64,000 bases of DNA from Luteimonas sp. (GCA_024707405.1 JANPZU010000008.1:248001-312000); one strand, 5' to 3'; positions 47,035 to 56,140 are shown, numbered from the stretch's first letter. Notes: generated by a model from the sequence alone, not told the origin. Made by a program: numbers and translations.

Positions 47035-49857
47035 TCAATCGACCGTGGCAGGCGTTTCCGGCTTCACCGCTTCCGGGCTGACCTTCTCGATGGTGTGCCG
47101 CATCTCGCGGCCGAGGATCACCTTGGCGTCCTTCGCCCAGGCGTTGAGGCGCTCGTCGAACACCAGCTTGCTGTTCTCGTCCAGCTTCACAAGGCCCAGT
47201 TCACGCAGCTTCTGGATGAAGCCGCGGAACAGGGCCTTGTCGAAGAACTCCGGCGCAGCCGGCGCGTACAGCATCGACAGGCGTTGCGCGGCGAGTTGGC
47301 ACAGGCTTTCCAGTTCGCCGGCGCCCAGCGTGCCGGGGCCGTTCTTGGCCAGCACCGAGATGGCGATGTAGTAACGCTCGAACGCCTGCTGCAGCGGATG
47401 GCCCAGCGCGCGCAGGCGGAACACTTCGTCGGACTGTCCGGCGTTGCGCGCGAGGATGCCGCCGTCGTCCTCGCTGGCCTGCTCCAGCAAGCCTTCGCGC
47501 ACGAACACGTCGATGGTCTGGTCGATCCGTTCGGCGAAACCGTCCTCGTCCCACGGCAGGAACAGCTCGCCCTGCAGGAACGGATACACCGCCCGGCCGA
47601 TGCGGCGCAGGTTGTTGCGCGACATGCGACGGTTGTGCAGGAAGCAGCACGCGATCCATGCCGACGCGGTGAACAGGTGCAGCACGTTGTTGCGGAAGTA
47701 GCTCAGCAGCACCGCGTCGTCGTCGCCGACGCTGAACACGTCGCCGAGCGGATGCGCGATACGGCGCAGCACGCCGATCTCCTCGCCGTGCGCCACGATC
47801 TCGCGCGGCGTGTGCGGCGTGACCGTGACGCGATCCGAATACGGCACGTCGGCCAGCAGCACCTTCGACAGTTCGATCTGCGCCATCAGGTCGCCCTCGC
47901 CCATCGTGTGCTTGGGCGTGGACAGCAGCGCCAGCGCAAGCAGGTTGATCGGGTTCACGTCGGCGGCGCGGTTGATATTGACCTGGATGCGCTCGGCGGC
48001 CACGTCGACGGTGTGCGCCAGCCAGTCGGGCTTGTCGTCGTCGCCCAGCGGCTTGCCGTCCCAGTCGGTGGCGTGTTCGGCGAGCAGGTCGTTGAGCGGG
48101 ATCGGCTCGCCGAAGTTCACCACCACCTGGCCGTAGTTCTGCCGCAGCACCTTCGGGATTCCCCACAGCAGCGCCCAGATCGATTCCTTTTCCTTGGGCT
48201 TGCCGCTGAGTTCGTCGAGGTAGCTGTTGCCTTCCATCAGCTTCTCGTAGCCGATGTACACCGGTTGGAACACCACCGGGCGCGTCGGTTGGCGCAGGTA
48301 GGCACGCAGGGTCATCGAGATCATGCCGCCCTTGGGCTGCAGCAACCGGCCGGTGCGCGAGCGTCCGCCTTCGACGAAGTATTCGATGGAATAACCGCCC
48401 GCGATCAGCTGCGCCACGTATTCGGCCAGCACCGCCGAATACAGCGCCGAGCCGCGGATCGAACGGCGGATGAAGAACGCGCCGCCCTTGCGCAGGATCG
48501 AACCGACCACCGGCAGGTTGAGGTTGATGCCGGCCACGATGTGCGGCGGCACGATGCCCTTGGTGTACAGCAGGTACGACAGCAACAGGTAATCCATGTG
48601 GCTGCGATGGCTGGGCACGTAGACGATCTCGTTGCCCGGCGCCACGGCCTTGAGGTGGTCGAGGTGGTGCACCAGCACGCCGCGGTAGATGCGGTTCCAC
48701 ACTGACGTCAGCAGGAACGAGGCCGAACGCACCACCGGGTGCGAGTAGTCGGCGGCGATCTCGTAGGCCATCGCGTGGGCTTTCTTCCACGCGTCCTCGG
48801 GCTTGCTGTTGTCGCGCCGCGCCTGGTCGGCGATGGCATCGCGCACCGGCTGCGACGCCAGCACCTTGTCGACCAGCAAGCGGCGCGTGGACAGGTCGGG
48901 GCCGATGATTGCTTCGCGGATGCGGTTGAAGTGCGTGCGCAGCAAGCGCTGCAGCTTGCGCACCGTGCGCTCGGGCGTGAGGTCTTCGGCGAGCAGGCTG
49001 CGCATGTCCACCGGCGCGGCGAACTGCACCAGCGTGTCGCGACCGTTGAGCAGGATCGACAACAGGCGACGCGAGCGGCCGACGATGGCCCAGTTCTCGG
49101 AGAACAGCACCGAGAACCAGCCGCTGGCCTTGTCAGGCGAGCGGCCGACGAAGATCGACACCGGCACCAGTTGCACGTCCAGCGCGGGATCGATGCGATG
49201 CGCATCGAGCAGGCGGGCCAGCGATTCGGAATGGGTCTTCTTCGACGAGGTTTGCCCGGTCGCCAGCGCAAGTGCGCCGCCGGCATTGCGCCGCGACAGT
49301 GCGACATAGGCGCGCTTGCGACCCAGCGGATCGCCCGGCAACGGCTGCAGCGGCGACGGCAGCCCCGCCTCGCGGCAGGCGCGGTCGAGGATCAGCGCAT
49401 TGGAGACGCCATAGTCTTCCAGCACGTAGCAGACCGGTCGGCCGTCGATTCGCTCCTTCGGCGCCTGCGGCTCGATCTTGATCGCGATCCACGGATTCAG
49501 CACTCCGCCCAGCAGCTTCGCCCACCACGGTCGGCGCGCCCGCACCTCCCGCCGGGCCACCATCGGCATCGGCATGGCCGGGTCGCCGGATGCCGGCGGC
49601 TGCGCGGGCTCGGGGCCAAGGCCGAGTTCCGGTGCGGCCTCGCCGGACGCGTCGTCTGCCGGGGAAATCGCCGCGTCCGCGGCTCCAGCCCCGTCTTCGA
49701 CACCCTCTCCGGTACCCGCCGCAGTCGCTCCGGGCGCTTGGGCAGCATCCGCCGGCAAAGGGGCTTCCGGCCCGGCAGCGGACGCGGCGCCACCCGTCGC
49801 CGGGTCGGGCTTGCGGGTGGGGTCGTTGTCGAACAGGTTGGGCTGGGTCGGACTCAT
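47035..49857 (-). CDS. plsB: Glycerol-3-phosphate 1-O-acyltransferase PlsB
   Basis: This 940-residue membrane-associated enzyme adds the first acyl chain to glycerol-3-phosphate in phospholipid synthesis. Acyltransferase blocks are all present: VPSHRSHMDYLLLSY (His417-x4-Asp422), GGAFFIRRSIRGS, YFVEGGRSRTGRLL and RPVVFQPVYIGYEKL. It is longer than E. coli PlsB (807) mainly through about 95 N-terminal residues rich in Pro, Ala, Gly and Glu, predicted disordered. I chose the ATG at 49857: the only nearby alternative, at 49866, overlaps a CATAAT -10-like box. It converges with the modular secreted protein gene (48 bases). Confidence 0.95.
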   Translation of the reverse strand: MSPTQPNLFDNDPTRKPDPATGGAASAAGPEAPLPADAAQAPGATAAGTGEGVEDGAGAADAAISPADDASGEAAPELGLGPEPAQPPASGDPAMPMPMVARREVRARRPWWAKLLGGVLNPWIAIKIEPQAPKERIDGRPVCYVLEDYGVSNALILDRACREAGLPSPLQPLPGDPLGRKRAYVALSRRNAGGALALATGQTSSKKTHSESLARLLDAHRIDPALDVQLVPVSIFVGRSPDKASGWFSVLFSENWAIVGRSRRLLSILLNGRDTLVQFAAPVDMRSLLAEDLTPERTVRKLQRLLRTHFNRIREAIIGPDLSTRRLLVDKVLASQPVRDAIADQARRDNSKPEDAWKKAHAMAYEIAADYSHPVVRSASFLLTSVWNRIYRGVLVHHLDHLKAVAPGNEIVYVPSHRSHMDYLLLSYLLYTKGIVPPHIVAGINLNLPVVGSILRKGGAFFIRRSIRGSALYSAVLAEYVAQLIAGGYSIEYFVEGGRSRTGRLLQPKGGMISMTLRAYLRQPTRPVVFQPVYIGYEKLMEGNSYLDELSGKPKEKESIWALLWGIPKVLRQNYGQVVVNFGEPIPLNDLLAEHATDWDGKPLGDDDKPDWLAHTVDVAAERIQVNINRAADVNPINLLALALLSTPKHTMGEGDLMAQIELSKVLLADVPYSDRVTVTPHTPREIVAHGEEIGVLRRIAHPLGDVFSVGDDDAVLLSYFRNNVLHLFTASAWIACCFLHNRRMSRNNLRRIGRAVYPFLQGELFLPWDEDGFAERIDQTIDVFVREGLLEQASEDDGGILARNAGQSDEVFRLRALGHPLQQAFERYYIAISVLAKNGPGTLGAGELESLCQLAAQRLSMLYAPAAPEFFDKALFRGFIQKLRELGLVKLDENSKLVFDERLNAWAKDAKVILGREMRHTIEKVSPEAVKPETPATVD

Positions 49858-49864
49858 CACGGGC

Positions 49865-49870
49865 ATTATG
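49865..49870 (-). promoter_or_regulatory. -10-like box close to plsB start (leaderless candidate)
   Basis: Reverse-strand CATAAT, seven bases (GCCCGTG), then the plsB ATG at 49857. The box overlaps an upstream in-frame ATG, which makes that ATG an unlikely start. Confidence 0.42.
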
Positions 49871-49922
49871 CCGAACGTGGCTCCGCGGGCCTGCCAACCG
49901 TGGTTTTCCTGAATGGGCGGGG

Positions 49923-50399
49923 TCAGCGGCGCAGGATCGCCACGTAGCGGGCCCGGGCCTCGGTCGCGATGCCGCCTTCGGGCAGCGGCACCCGGCATGC
50001 CAGCGTGGTGCGGGCCCGGCCCCGTTCGCGCAGGGTGGTGATGAAGGTTTCCCACGAAGCGCCTTCGTCCAGCGAGGATTCGGCTTCGAGGTCGGCGTAC
50101 AGCGGGGCGAGATAGCGCACGTCGGTATCGGCCACGAACACGTCGGCGTCCAGCCCGGCTTCCTTCACCTTCAGCGTCACCAGCCCCCACGAGGCCAGCG
50201 TCATCAGCGACACCAGGCTGCCGCCGAACGCGCAGTCCTTGTCGTTGACGTGCAACGACAGCGGCGCGACCAGCGTCAATCGCTCGCCATCGTAGCCGCC
50301 AATGCGCGGCTGCATCGCCGCCACGGGCGGCATCGCCAGGTAATGCGCTTCCAGCGCGCGCAATGCATCGTCAAACGCCACGGAACCTTCCAACGCCAT
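49923..50399 (-). CDS. YiiD C-terminal-type thioesterase-like protein
   Basis: This 158-residue single hot-dog-fold candidate contains SLHVNDKDCAFGGSLVSLMT and WGLVTLKVKEAGLDADVFVA, wording typical of the putative thioesterase domain that forms the C-terminus of YiiD. It stands alone here without the acetyltransferase domain. The substrate is probably an acyl-thioester, by fold only. A good ribosome site (AAGGAG) precedes the ATG at 50399. It lies upstream of plsB on the same strand and is divergent from hemD; a link to lipid metabolism with plsB is possible but not shown. Confidence 0.78.
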   Translation of the reverse strand: MALEGSVAFDDALRALEAHYLAMPPVAAMQPRIGGYDGERLTLVAPLSLHVNDKDCAFGGSLVSLMTLASWGLVTLKVKEAGLDADVFVADTDVRYLAPLYADLEAESSLDEGASWETFITTLRERGRARTTLACRVPLPEGGIATEARARYVAILRR

Positions 50400-50456
50400 C
50401 GTCTCCTTGATCCTTCCGAACTTGCGGCGGCCACGTCGAGCCACCAAGCTGGCGCC

Positions 50457-51218
50457 ATGGTATCGAACCGAACCCGCCCTCCGCTGCACGGCGGCATCGT
50501 GCTTTCGTTGCGCCCGGTCGGCGCGCACGGCGCCCTGCGCCGCGCCGCGGCGAGGCAGGGCGCGCGCGTGCTGGCGCTGTCGCCGTGGCGCATCGCACTG
50601 CGCGATGACGCGGCGACGCGCAAGACACTGCGCGAAGCGCTGGCCGCCGATGCCGTGGTGTTCACCAGTCCCAACGCGGTGCGCGCGGCGGCAAACCTGC
50701 TGCCGCTGCGCAAACGCAAAGGCGCGGAGTGGCTGGCAGTCGGTGCCGGTACGGCATCGGCCTTGCGTCGTGCCGGCATCGCCAATGTCGCGTCACCTGC
50801 GCGGATGGACAGCGAAGGCCTGCTGTCGCTGCCGGCATTGCGCGACGTGCGCGGCAAGCGCGTCGGGCTGGTGACTGCTCCGGGCGGACGCGGCGTGATC
50901 GCCGCCACGCTGGCACGACGCGGCGCACGCATCACTCGTGCGGATGTGTACGAACGCATCGTGATTACGCCTTCGCCACGCGCGGTCGCCACGCTGCGCA
51001 CATTGCGCACGCGCCCGTGGCTCGCCCTGAGCAGCGGTGAAGCGCTGCAGCACGTCCTCACCGCGTTGCCTGCAGATGCGGCCCGGCGGTTGCGCACGTC
51101 GCGGGTATTGGCCGCGAGCGAGCGGCTGGCCGAACTCGCGCGCGAGCTCGGCTTCAATAACATCCATGTCGCAACGGATGCCCGCCCGCGCGCACTGCTG
51201 GACGCCGCGACGCGCTGA
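50457..51218 (+). CDS. hemD: Uroporphyrinogen-III synthase
   Basis: This 253-residue protein has the two-lobed HemD layout. The N-terminal lobe contains DAVVFTSPNAVRAAANLLPL and VGAGTASALRRAGI. The second lobe has GKRVGLVTAPGGRGVIAATL, then ADVYERIVITPS and WLALSSGEALQHVLTALP. It closes the linear hydroxymethylbilane to uroporphyrinogen III in the cytoplasm. HemD sequences are poorly conserved, but the TSPNAV and APGGRG segments and the following hemY support the call. hemC is not nearby. hemX, often between hemD and hemY, is missing. Confidence 0.85.
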   Translation: MVSNRTRPPLHGGIVLSLRPVGAHGALRRAAARQGARVLALSPWRIALRDDAATRKTLREALAADAVVFTSPNAVRAAANLLPLRKRKGAEWLAVGAGTASALRRAGIANVASPARMDSEGLLSLPALRDVRGKRVGLVTAPGGRGVIAATLARRGARITRADVYERIVITPSPRAVATLRTLRTRPWLALSSGEALQHVLTALPADAARRLRTSRVLAASERLAELARELGFNNIHVATDARPRALLDAATR

Positions 51219-51302
51219 CCCGTTGCCGGCGGTTCACGCAGGTGTAGGCGGCAACCACGCGCCCCACGGTAGCTTCGTCCAGGACGACGAAGGAGCCTCG
51301 AC

Positions 51303-52568
51303 ATGCCCCTGCTGCGCAACCTGCTGTTCTGGATCGTGCTCGCGCTCGTCGGCGCGGGCGTCGCTGCATTCGTGCTGTCGCAGGATCCCGGCCACGTGCT
51401 GGTGCGCTGGCGCGGCACCGACTACACCACCACCGTGCTGCATGCGGCCTGGATGGTGCTGGGCGTCGCGCTCGCCCTGTGGATCACATGGACGTTGTTG
51501 GCATGGCCGTTCCGTGCGTGGAGCCTGCATCGCGACCGGCAGCAACGCGCGCGCGTTGGCGACGGTTTCGAGGCGCTGCACCAGGGCCATTACACGCGCG
51601 CCGAAAAACTGCTGCTGCAAACCAGCGACGACGAACAGGTCGAAGCCGCGGCACGCATTGGCGCTGCACGCGCCGCATTGGCACGGGGCGACCACGCGGC
51701 AGCACGCACGCACCTCGACGGATTCGCCGACCGCCATCCCGCGTCGCGCGCGATTGCCCTTGCCGAACTCGCATTGCAGGAGGGACGGCCGACCGACGCA
51801 TTGGTCGCACTCGACGCACCAGCCGCGCAACCGCTGCCGCCGCGCGGACTCGCCCTGCGGGCGGAAGCACTGGCACAGTCCGGGCAATCCACGCAGGCCT
51901 ATGGGCTTGTCGGCGTGCTGCGCAAGCAACAGGCATGGACGGAGGCGGAACTGGCTGATCGAGAAGTGCGTTGGGCGACCGCATCGCTGCGCGAGGGTGA
52001 CGAAAACGCGTTCGCGCAACAGTGGGAGGCCATGCCGAAATCGTTGCGCACCGAACCCGTGGTCGTCATCGCCCATGCCACGCGTGCGGCGGAACTGGGT
52101 TGGGAGGAAGCCGCGACCAGGAGCATCGAACGCGCGCTCGACGCACGCTGGGACGAGCGCCTCGCCACGCTCTACGGCAGGCTGCCGGTCGGACGGCTCG
52201 AACATCGCCGCGCACAAGCCGAACGCTGGCTGCAGGCGCATCCCGGCAGCCTCGCACTTCCCGCCACGTTGGCCCGGATCACGTACGCGCAGCGCGACAT
52301 CGCGGCGGCCGACGCTTATTGGCAGCAGGCATTGGCCCAAGGTGGCAGCGCCGAGGACTGGGAGGCCGTGGGCGACGCCTGCGCATCGCGCGGCGACGAA
52401 TCGCGTGCGCGCCAGTGCTATGCGAATGCCTTGCGCGCATCGCGCGGCGAACGCGTCGCGCCGATCGATGCACCCGCGGTCGCGACGCAAACGACCGAGC
52501 CCGACTACGCGAATGCACGCGACGAGAACGGCGTGCCGTGGCTGCACGACCCGGGCCGCCGTGGATAG
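51303..52568 (+). CDS. hemY: HemY-type heme biosynthesis membrane protein (TPR)
   Basis: This 421-residue protein has two N-terminal membrane helices (LLFWIVLALVGAGVAAFVLS, and VLHAAWMVLGVALALWITWT) and the family opening DPGHVLVRWRGTDYTTTVL. A helical, TPR-like body (ERALDARWDERLATLYGRLP, LARITYAQRDIAAADAYWQQ) ends in PWLHDPGRRG. This HemY is the enterobacterial-type inner-membrane protein linked to heme synthesis, not the Bacillus protoporphyrinogen oxidase of the same symbol. AAGGAG precedes the ATG. It lies 84 bases after hemD on the same strand. Confidence 0.9.
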   Translation: MPLLRNLLFWIVLALVGAGVAAFVLSQDPGHVLVRWRGTDYTTTVLHAAWMVLGVALALWITWTLLAWPFRAWSLHRDRQQRARVGDGFEALHQGHYTRAEKLLLQTSDDEQVEAAARIGAARAALARGDHAAARTHLDGFADRHPASRAIALAELALQEGRPTDALVALDAPAAQPLPPRGLALRAEALAQSGQSTQAYGLVGVLRKQQAWTEAELADREVRWATASLREGDENAFAQQWEAMPKSLRTEPVVVIAHATRAAELGWEEAATRSIERALDARWDERLATLYGRLPVGRLEHRRAQAERWLQAHPGSLALPATLARITYAQRDIAAADAYWQQALAQGGSAEDWEAVGDACASRGDESRARQCYANALRASRGERVAPIDAPAVATQTTEPDYANARDENGVPWLHDPGRRG

Positions 52569-52592
52569 TCCGCGCCGCCACCCGGCGTGCCC

Positions 52593-52598
52593 TATAGT
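52593..52598 (+). promoter_or_regulatory. -10-like box close to the DUF4010 gene start (leaderless candidate)
   Basis: TATAGT, six bases (CCGCCG), then ATG at 52605. It matches the -10 consensus at five of six positions and lies directly after hemY. Confidence 0.45.
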
Positions 52599-52604
52599 CC
52601 GCCG

Positions 52605-53843
52605 ATGCCAACGACCGACAACCTCCCGCTCCTCTCGCTGACCACCGCACTCGGCATCGGCCTGCTGATCGGACTGCTGTACGAGCGCCGCAAGGAACAC
52701 GACCCCGCCATAGCCGCCGGCCTGCGCACGCACACGCTTGCGTCGCTGGTCGGCGCGATCTCGCTGTGGCTGGGCATGCCGGTCTTCATCGTCGCACTGG
52801 TCGCGACCGGCGCCTTCGCAGCGCTCAGTTACCAGCGCACCAGCAGTATCGATAGCGGCATCACCTCCGAATTCGCGCTGCTGTGCTGCTGCCTGCTCGG
52901 CGGCCTGGCGATGCGCATGCCCGGCGCGGCCGGCGCGCTGGCGGTGTTGGTGGCGATCCTGATCTACGCCAAGCCCAAGCTGCACCGGTTCAGTCGCGAA
53001 CTGGTGAGCGACCGCGAGATCGCCGATGGCCTGGTGCTGCTCGCGGGCGCATTGATCGTGCTGCCCCTGCTGCCGGACGAACCCATCGGCCCCTATGGCG
53101 CGCTCAACCTCGCCACGGTGTGGAAGCTGGTGGTGCTGGTGATGGCGATCGGCGCGCTCGGCCACGTCGCGCTGCGCCTGATCGGCAGCCGCTGGGGCCT
53201 GCTGGTCTCCGGTTTTTTCGCCGGCTACGTGTCGTCCACCGCGGCCACTGCCGGATTCGGGCAACGCGTGAAGGAACAACCGGCGCTGATGCCATCGGCC
53301 ATCGGCGCGACCATGCTCGCCAACCTCGCATCCGTCAGTCTGTTCGTGCCGATCCTGATCGCGATCGCGCCGGCGCTGTTGCGCGATGTCGGGCTCGAAC
53401 TGCTGGCGGCAGGCGCGGTGCTGGTCGCCGGCGCCTTGTTCGGCATTCGTCGTGGCGACAAGGTCGACGCACCTCCGCCCACCGCCGATGCGCGCATGTT
53501 CCGCATCGGCCAGGCCCTCGGCTTCGCCGCGATCATCGCCGGTGTGTTGTTCGTGTCGCACATCGCCGCGCAATGGCTCGGCCCGAACGCTGCGCTGGCG
53601 GCCGCATTCCTCACCGCACTCGCGGAATTGCACGCGGCCGTCGCCACCGTCGGCACGCTGTTCCGCGACGGCACCATCGATGCACGCCACGCACAGTGGG
53701 CCGTGGTCGGACTGCTGGCCGCGAGTTCCGCCGCGAAATCCGTGGTCGCCTTCGTCAGCGGTGGGCCTGCCTTCGGCGTCCGCGTCGCGCTCGGATTGAG
53801 CGCAATGACGCTCGCGGCGGCAGCCGTCGCGATCTTCGGTTGA
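52605..53843 (+). CDS. DUF4010/MgtC-like polytopic membrane protein
   Basis: This 412-residue inner-membrane protein has about eleven hydrophobic segments. The N-terminal part, LTTALGIGLLIGLLYERRKE and GLRTHTLASLVGAISLWLGM, is the MgtC/SapB-like region. The later LLVSGFFAGYVSSTAATAGF and LGPNAALAAAFLTALAELHA belong to the DUF4010 region. MgtC-like proteins are tied to magnesium homeostasis or virulence, but the function of these long fusions is not known. I chose the ATG at 52605 over an in-frame GTG at 52587 because the GTG would lie upstream of, and span, the -10-like box. Confidence 0.8.
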   Translation: MPTTDNLPLLSLTTALGIGLLIGLLYERRKEHDPAIAAGLRTHTLASLVGAISLWLGMPVFIVALVATGAFAALSYQRTSSIDSGITSEFALLCCCLLGGLAMRMPGAAGALAVLVAILIYAKPKLHRFSRELVSDREIADGLVLLAGALIVLPLLPDEPIGPYGALNLATVWKLVVLVMAIGALGHVALRLIGSRWGLLVSGFFAGYVSSTAATAGFGQRVKEQPALMPSAIGATMLANLASVSLFVPILIAIAPALLRDVGLELLAAGAVLVAGALFGIRRGDKVDAPPPTADARMFRIGQALGFAAIIAGVLFVSHIAAQWLGPNAALAAAFLTALAELHAAVATVGTLFRDGTIDARHAQWAVVGLLAASSAAKSVVAFVSGGPAFGVRVALGLSAMTLAAAAVAIFG

Positions 53844-53873
53844 CGCGCCGCGACCCGTCACGGCCGCGCGCGT

Positions 53874-54125
53874 TCAATTCAACGGCAACGGTTCGGCGGC
53901 GCCCGCCAGCAATCGAATCGCGAACACCGTCAGCAGGACGCCCGACACGCCGTAGACGGCGAACATCAGCCAGTACCCCAGTGGCTGTTCCTTGCGGTGG
54001 AACTCCAGCCGGCCCTTCAACCCGTTCGGCCCGCACGGCAGCCAGCCCAGCGACAGGCTGCGGTAATCGACCACGAGCAGGCCGAGACCGAAGAACAGGA
54101 ACAGCAGGCCCTGGACGATGTGCAT
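53874..54125 (-). CDS. Small two-helix membrane protein of unknown function
   Basis: This 83-residue protein has an N-terminal helix (MHIVQGLLFLFFGLGLLVVD), a charged loop with Cys (LGWLPCGPNGLKGRLEFHRK) and a second helix (YWLMFAVYGVSGVLLTVFAI). I recognise no family. GGAG lies at a suitable distance before the ATG at 54125 on the reverse strand, which supports translation. It follows the next (upstream) secreted-protein gene by 36 bases on the same strand, so the two may be one unit. Confidence 0.6.
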   Translation of the reverse strand: MHIVQGLLFLFFGLGLLVVDYRSLSLGWLPCGPNGLKGRLEFHRKEQPLGYWLMFAVYGVSGVLLTVFAIRLLAGAAEPLPLN

Positions 54126-54161
54126 GGCGGAGACTCCATCAGGCGACAGCCGCGGCCGCGA

Positions 54162-54779
54162 TCAAAGTGCAGCGGCGATCTCGTCCACCACTCCGGACGC
54201 GCACTCGGCGACGACGCGATCGACGACGGCATCGAAGCGACCCGGCGCCTGCAACTCGTCCCGGGCGATCTGGAATTCGGGGCGGCTCTTGTTGACCTTC
54301 ACGATGCAGCGCGTTTCGACCAGCGTGCGCGCCGCATCGTCCACGACCCGGAGGTAGGCGCCGTAACCGTATTGGTAGGTCGCCCAGCGCATCGGCCGAT
54401 AGCCGAGGAAGTTCATCGTGGTGAACACGACGAGGGACCTCGATCCCCGCGGATTCTCGATCTGCTTCGTCGTCCTGGGCCCTGGCACCGCCCGGGCCGG
54501 CAACGTCAGGATCGCATCGGTCCGATCCTGCAGCAAGCGCAGCAATGCCTGCGCGAACCGCTCGCCGGGATCGGCGCCGAACGACGGCTGGCCGGGGCCG
54601 ACACCGATCCCCGGGCCGCCCAGCACAGGGGCGTGCTCGGGGGACGAGAAGAACATCCTCGGCGCCTCGTAGACCACGACCTGGACATCCTCCGAGGCAA
54701 ACGCCGGCGCCGCGGCGATCAACAAGGCCGCGCACAACACGACGCCACGAAGGCGCGCACCCGCGGTTTTCCCCTGCAT
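54162..54779 (-). CDS. Exported protein of unknown function
   Basis: This 205-residue protein has a signal peptide (LRGVVLCAALLIAAAPAFAS, cleavage near residue 28) and a mixed body with DVQVVVYEAPRMFFSSPEHA, SLVVFTTMNFLGYRPMRWAT and the C-terminal VVDRVVAECASGVVDEIAAA. Two cysteines (in TRCIVK and AECASG) could form a disulfide in the periplasm. No motif tells me its role. GGGAG precedes the ATG at 54779. It is downstream of the thiolase gene on the same strand, with 83 bases between. Confidence 0.65.
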   Translation of the reverse strand: MQGKTAGARLRGVVLCAALLIAAAPAFASEDVQVVVYEAPRMFFSSPEHAPVLGGPGIGVGPGQPSFGADPGERFAQALLRLLQDRTDAILTLPARAVPGPRTTKQIENPRGSRSLVVFTTMNFLGYRPMRWATYQYGYGAYLRVVDDAARTLVETRCIVKVNKSRPEFQIARDELQAPGRFDAVVDRVVAECASGVVDEIAAAL

Positions 54780-54862
54780 GGCACTGCTCCCGGCCGAATG
54801 GACCCGCCGATACGATACAACCTGCGTGGCGATGTGCGTCCGGTACGCGCGCGAAGAGCGCT

Positions 54863-56140
54863 TCAGCGTTCCAGGATCGCCACCACGCCCATGCCGCCTG
54901 CGGTGCAGATGGAGATCAGCGCACGGCCGCCGCCGCGTGCCTTGAGTTGCTTGGCGGCGGTGGCGACGATGCGCGCACCGGTCGCGGCGAAGGGATGGCC
55001 CGCGGCAAGCGAGGAGCCGACCGGGTTGATCTTCTCGGGATCGATGCGACCCAGCGGTGCGTCGAGGTGCAGGCGGTTGCGGCAGTAATCCTCGCTCTCC
55101 CACGCACGCAGCGTGCACAGCACCTGCGCGGCGAAGGCTTCGTGTATCTCGTAGATGTCGAAGTCCTGCAGGGTGAGGCCGTTGCGCGCCAGCATCTCGG
55201 CCACGGCGACGGTCGGCGCCATCAGCAGGCCTTCGCCATGCACGAAGTCCACCGCGGCGACATGCACGTCGCGCAGGTGGCACAGCACTTCGTGGCCATG
55301 CGCGGCAGCCCATTCGTCGCTGGACAACAGGCAGGCGGCGGCGCCGTCGGTCAGCGGCGTGGAATTGCCGGCGGTGAGCGTGCCGCGGCCACTGGTTCTG
55401 TCGAACGCCGGCTTGAGCGTGGCGAGTTTTTCCAGCGACGAATCCGGGCGCAGGATGTTGTCGCGCGAGACGCCACGGAAGCTGACCACCAGGTCGTCGA
55501 AGAAACCGGCGTCATAGGCCGCGGCCAGCTTGTGGTGCGAGGCGACGGCGAGTTCGTCCTGCGAATCGCGGGCGATGTTCCACTCCTTCGCCATGTCCTC
55601 GCAGTGCTGGCCCATCGACTTGCCGGTGCGCGGCTCGGCCACGCCGGGGAAATCGGGCTTGAGTTCGCGCAGCTTGAAGCCCTTGAACGCAGCGATCTTG
55701 TCCTTCGTGGTCTTGGCCGCATTCGCGGCCAGCAGGCGGCGGCGCAGCGACTTACCGTACACGATCGGCACGTCGGAGGTGGTGTCCGAACCGCCGCCGA
55801 CGCCGGACTCGATCTGGCCGGTGGCGATCTTGGTGGCGATCAGGTTGATGCTGTCGAGCGACGTGCCGCAGGCGCGCTGCAGGGTGATGCCGGGCGTCAG
55901 CGGCGACAGGCCGGACGACAATGCCGCTTCACGACCAAGGTTCCAGTCGCTGCTGTGCTTGATCACCGCGCCCATCGCCACTTCGCCGAGCTGCTGCCCA
56001 TGCAGGCCAAACTTCTCGACCAACGCACCGAGCGTGCGCACCGACATGCCGAGGTTGCCGACGTCCGAGTACGCGGTGTTCTGACGGCAGAACGGAATGC
56101 GGACGCCACCCAGCACGGCGACGGGACGACCTTGCAGCAT
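54863..56140 (-). CDS. Acetyl-CoA C-acyltransferase (FadI-like thiolase)
   Basis: This 425-residue thiolase has the acyl-accepting Cys91 (LQRACGTSLDS), the His motif NPVGSSLAAGHPFAATGARI and the C-terminal proton-transfer Cys in ISICTAGGMGVVAIL. Such enzymes cleave 3-ketoacyl-CoA in beta-oxidation or condense acetyl-CoA. The wording and length resemble FadI/AtoB-like thiolases, but no fadJ or other beta-oxidation gene is adjacent, so I leave the symbol empty. The ATG at 56140 (MLQGRPVAVLGGVRIPF) fits the family; the start at 56176 adds 12 unconserved residues. Confidence 0.88.
   Translation of the reverse strand: MLQGRPVAVLGGVRIPFCRQNTAYSDVGNLGMSVRTLGALVEKFGLHGQQLGEVAMGAVIKHSSDWNLGREAALSSGLSPLTPGITLQRACGTSLDSINLIATKIATGQIESGVGGGSDTTSDVPIVYGKSLRRRLLAANAAKTTKDKIAAFKGFKLRELKPDFPGVAEPRTGKSMGQHCEDMAKEWNIARDSQDELAVASHHKLAAAYDAGFFDDLVVSFRGVSRDNILRPDSSLEKLATLKPAFDRTSGRGTLTAGNSTPLTDGAAACLLSSDEWAAAHGHEVLCHLRDVHVAAVDFVHGEGLLMAPTVAVAEMLARNGLTLQDFDIYEIHEAFAAQVLCTLRAWESEDYCRNRLHLDAPLGRIDPEKINPVGSSLAAGHPFAATGARIVATAAKQLKARGGGRALISICTAGGMGVVAILER

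Noticed and set aside
51303-52568. Protoporphyrinogen oxidase (the other protein called HemY)
   Set aside because: There is no FAD-binding glycine motif; two membrane helices plus a TPR-like body fit the enterobacterial HemY.
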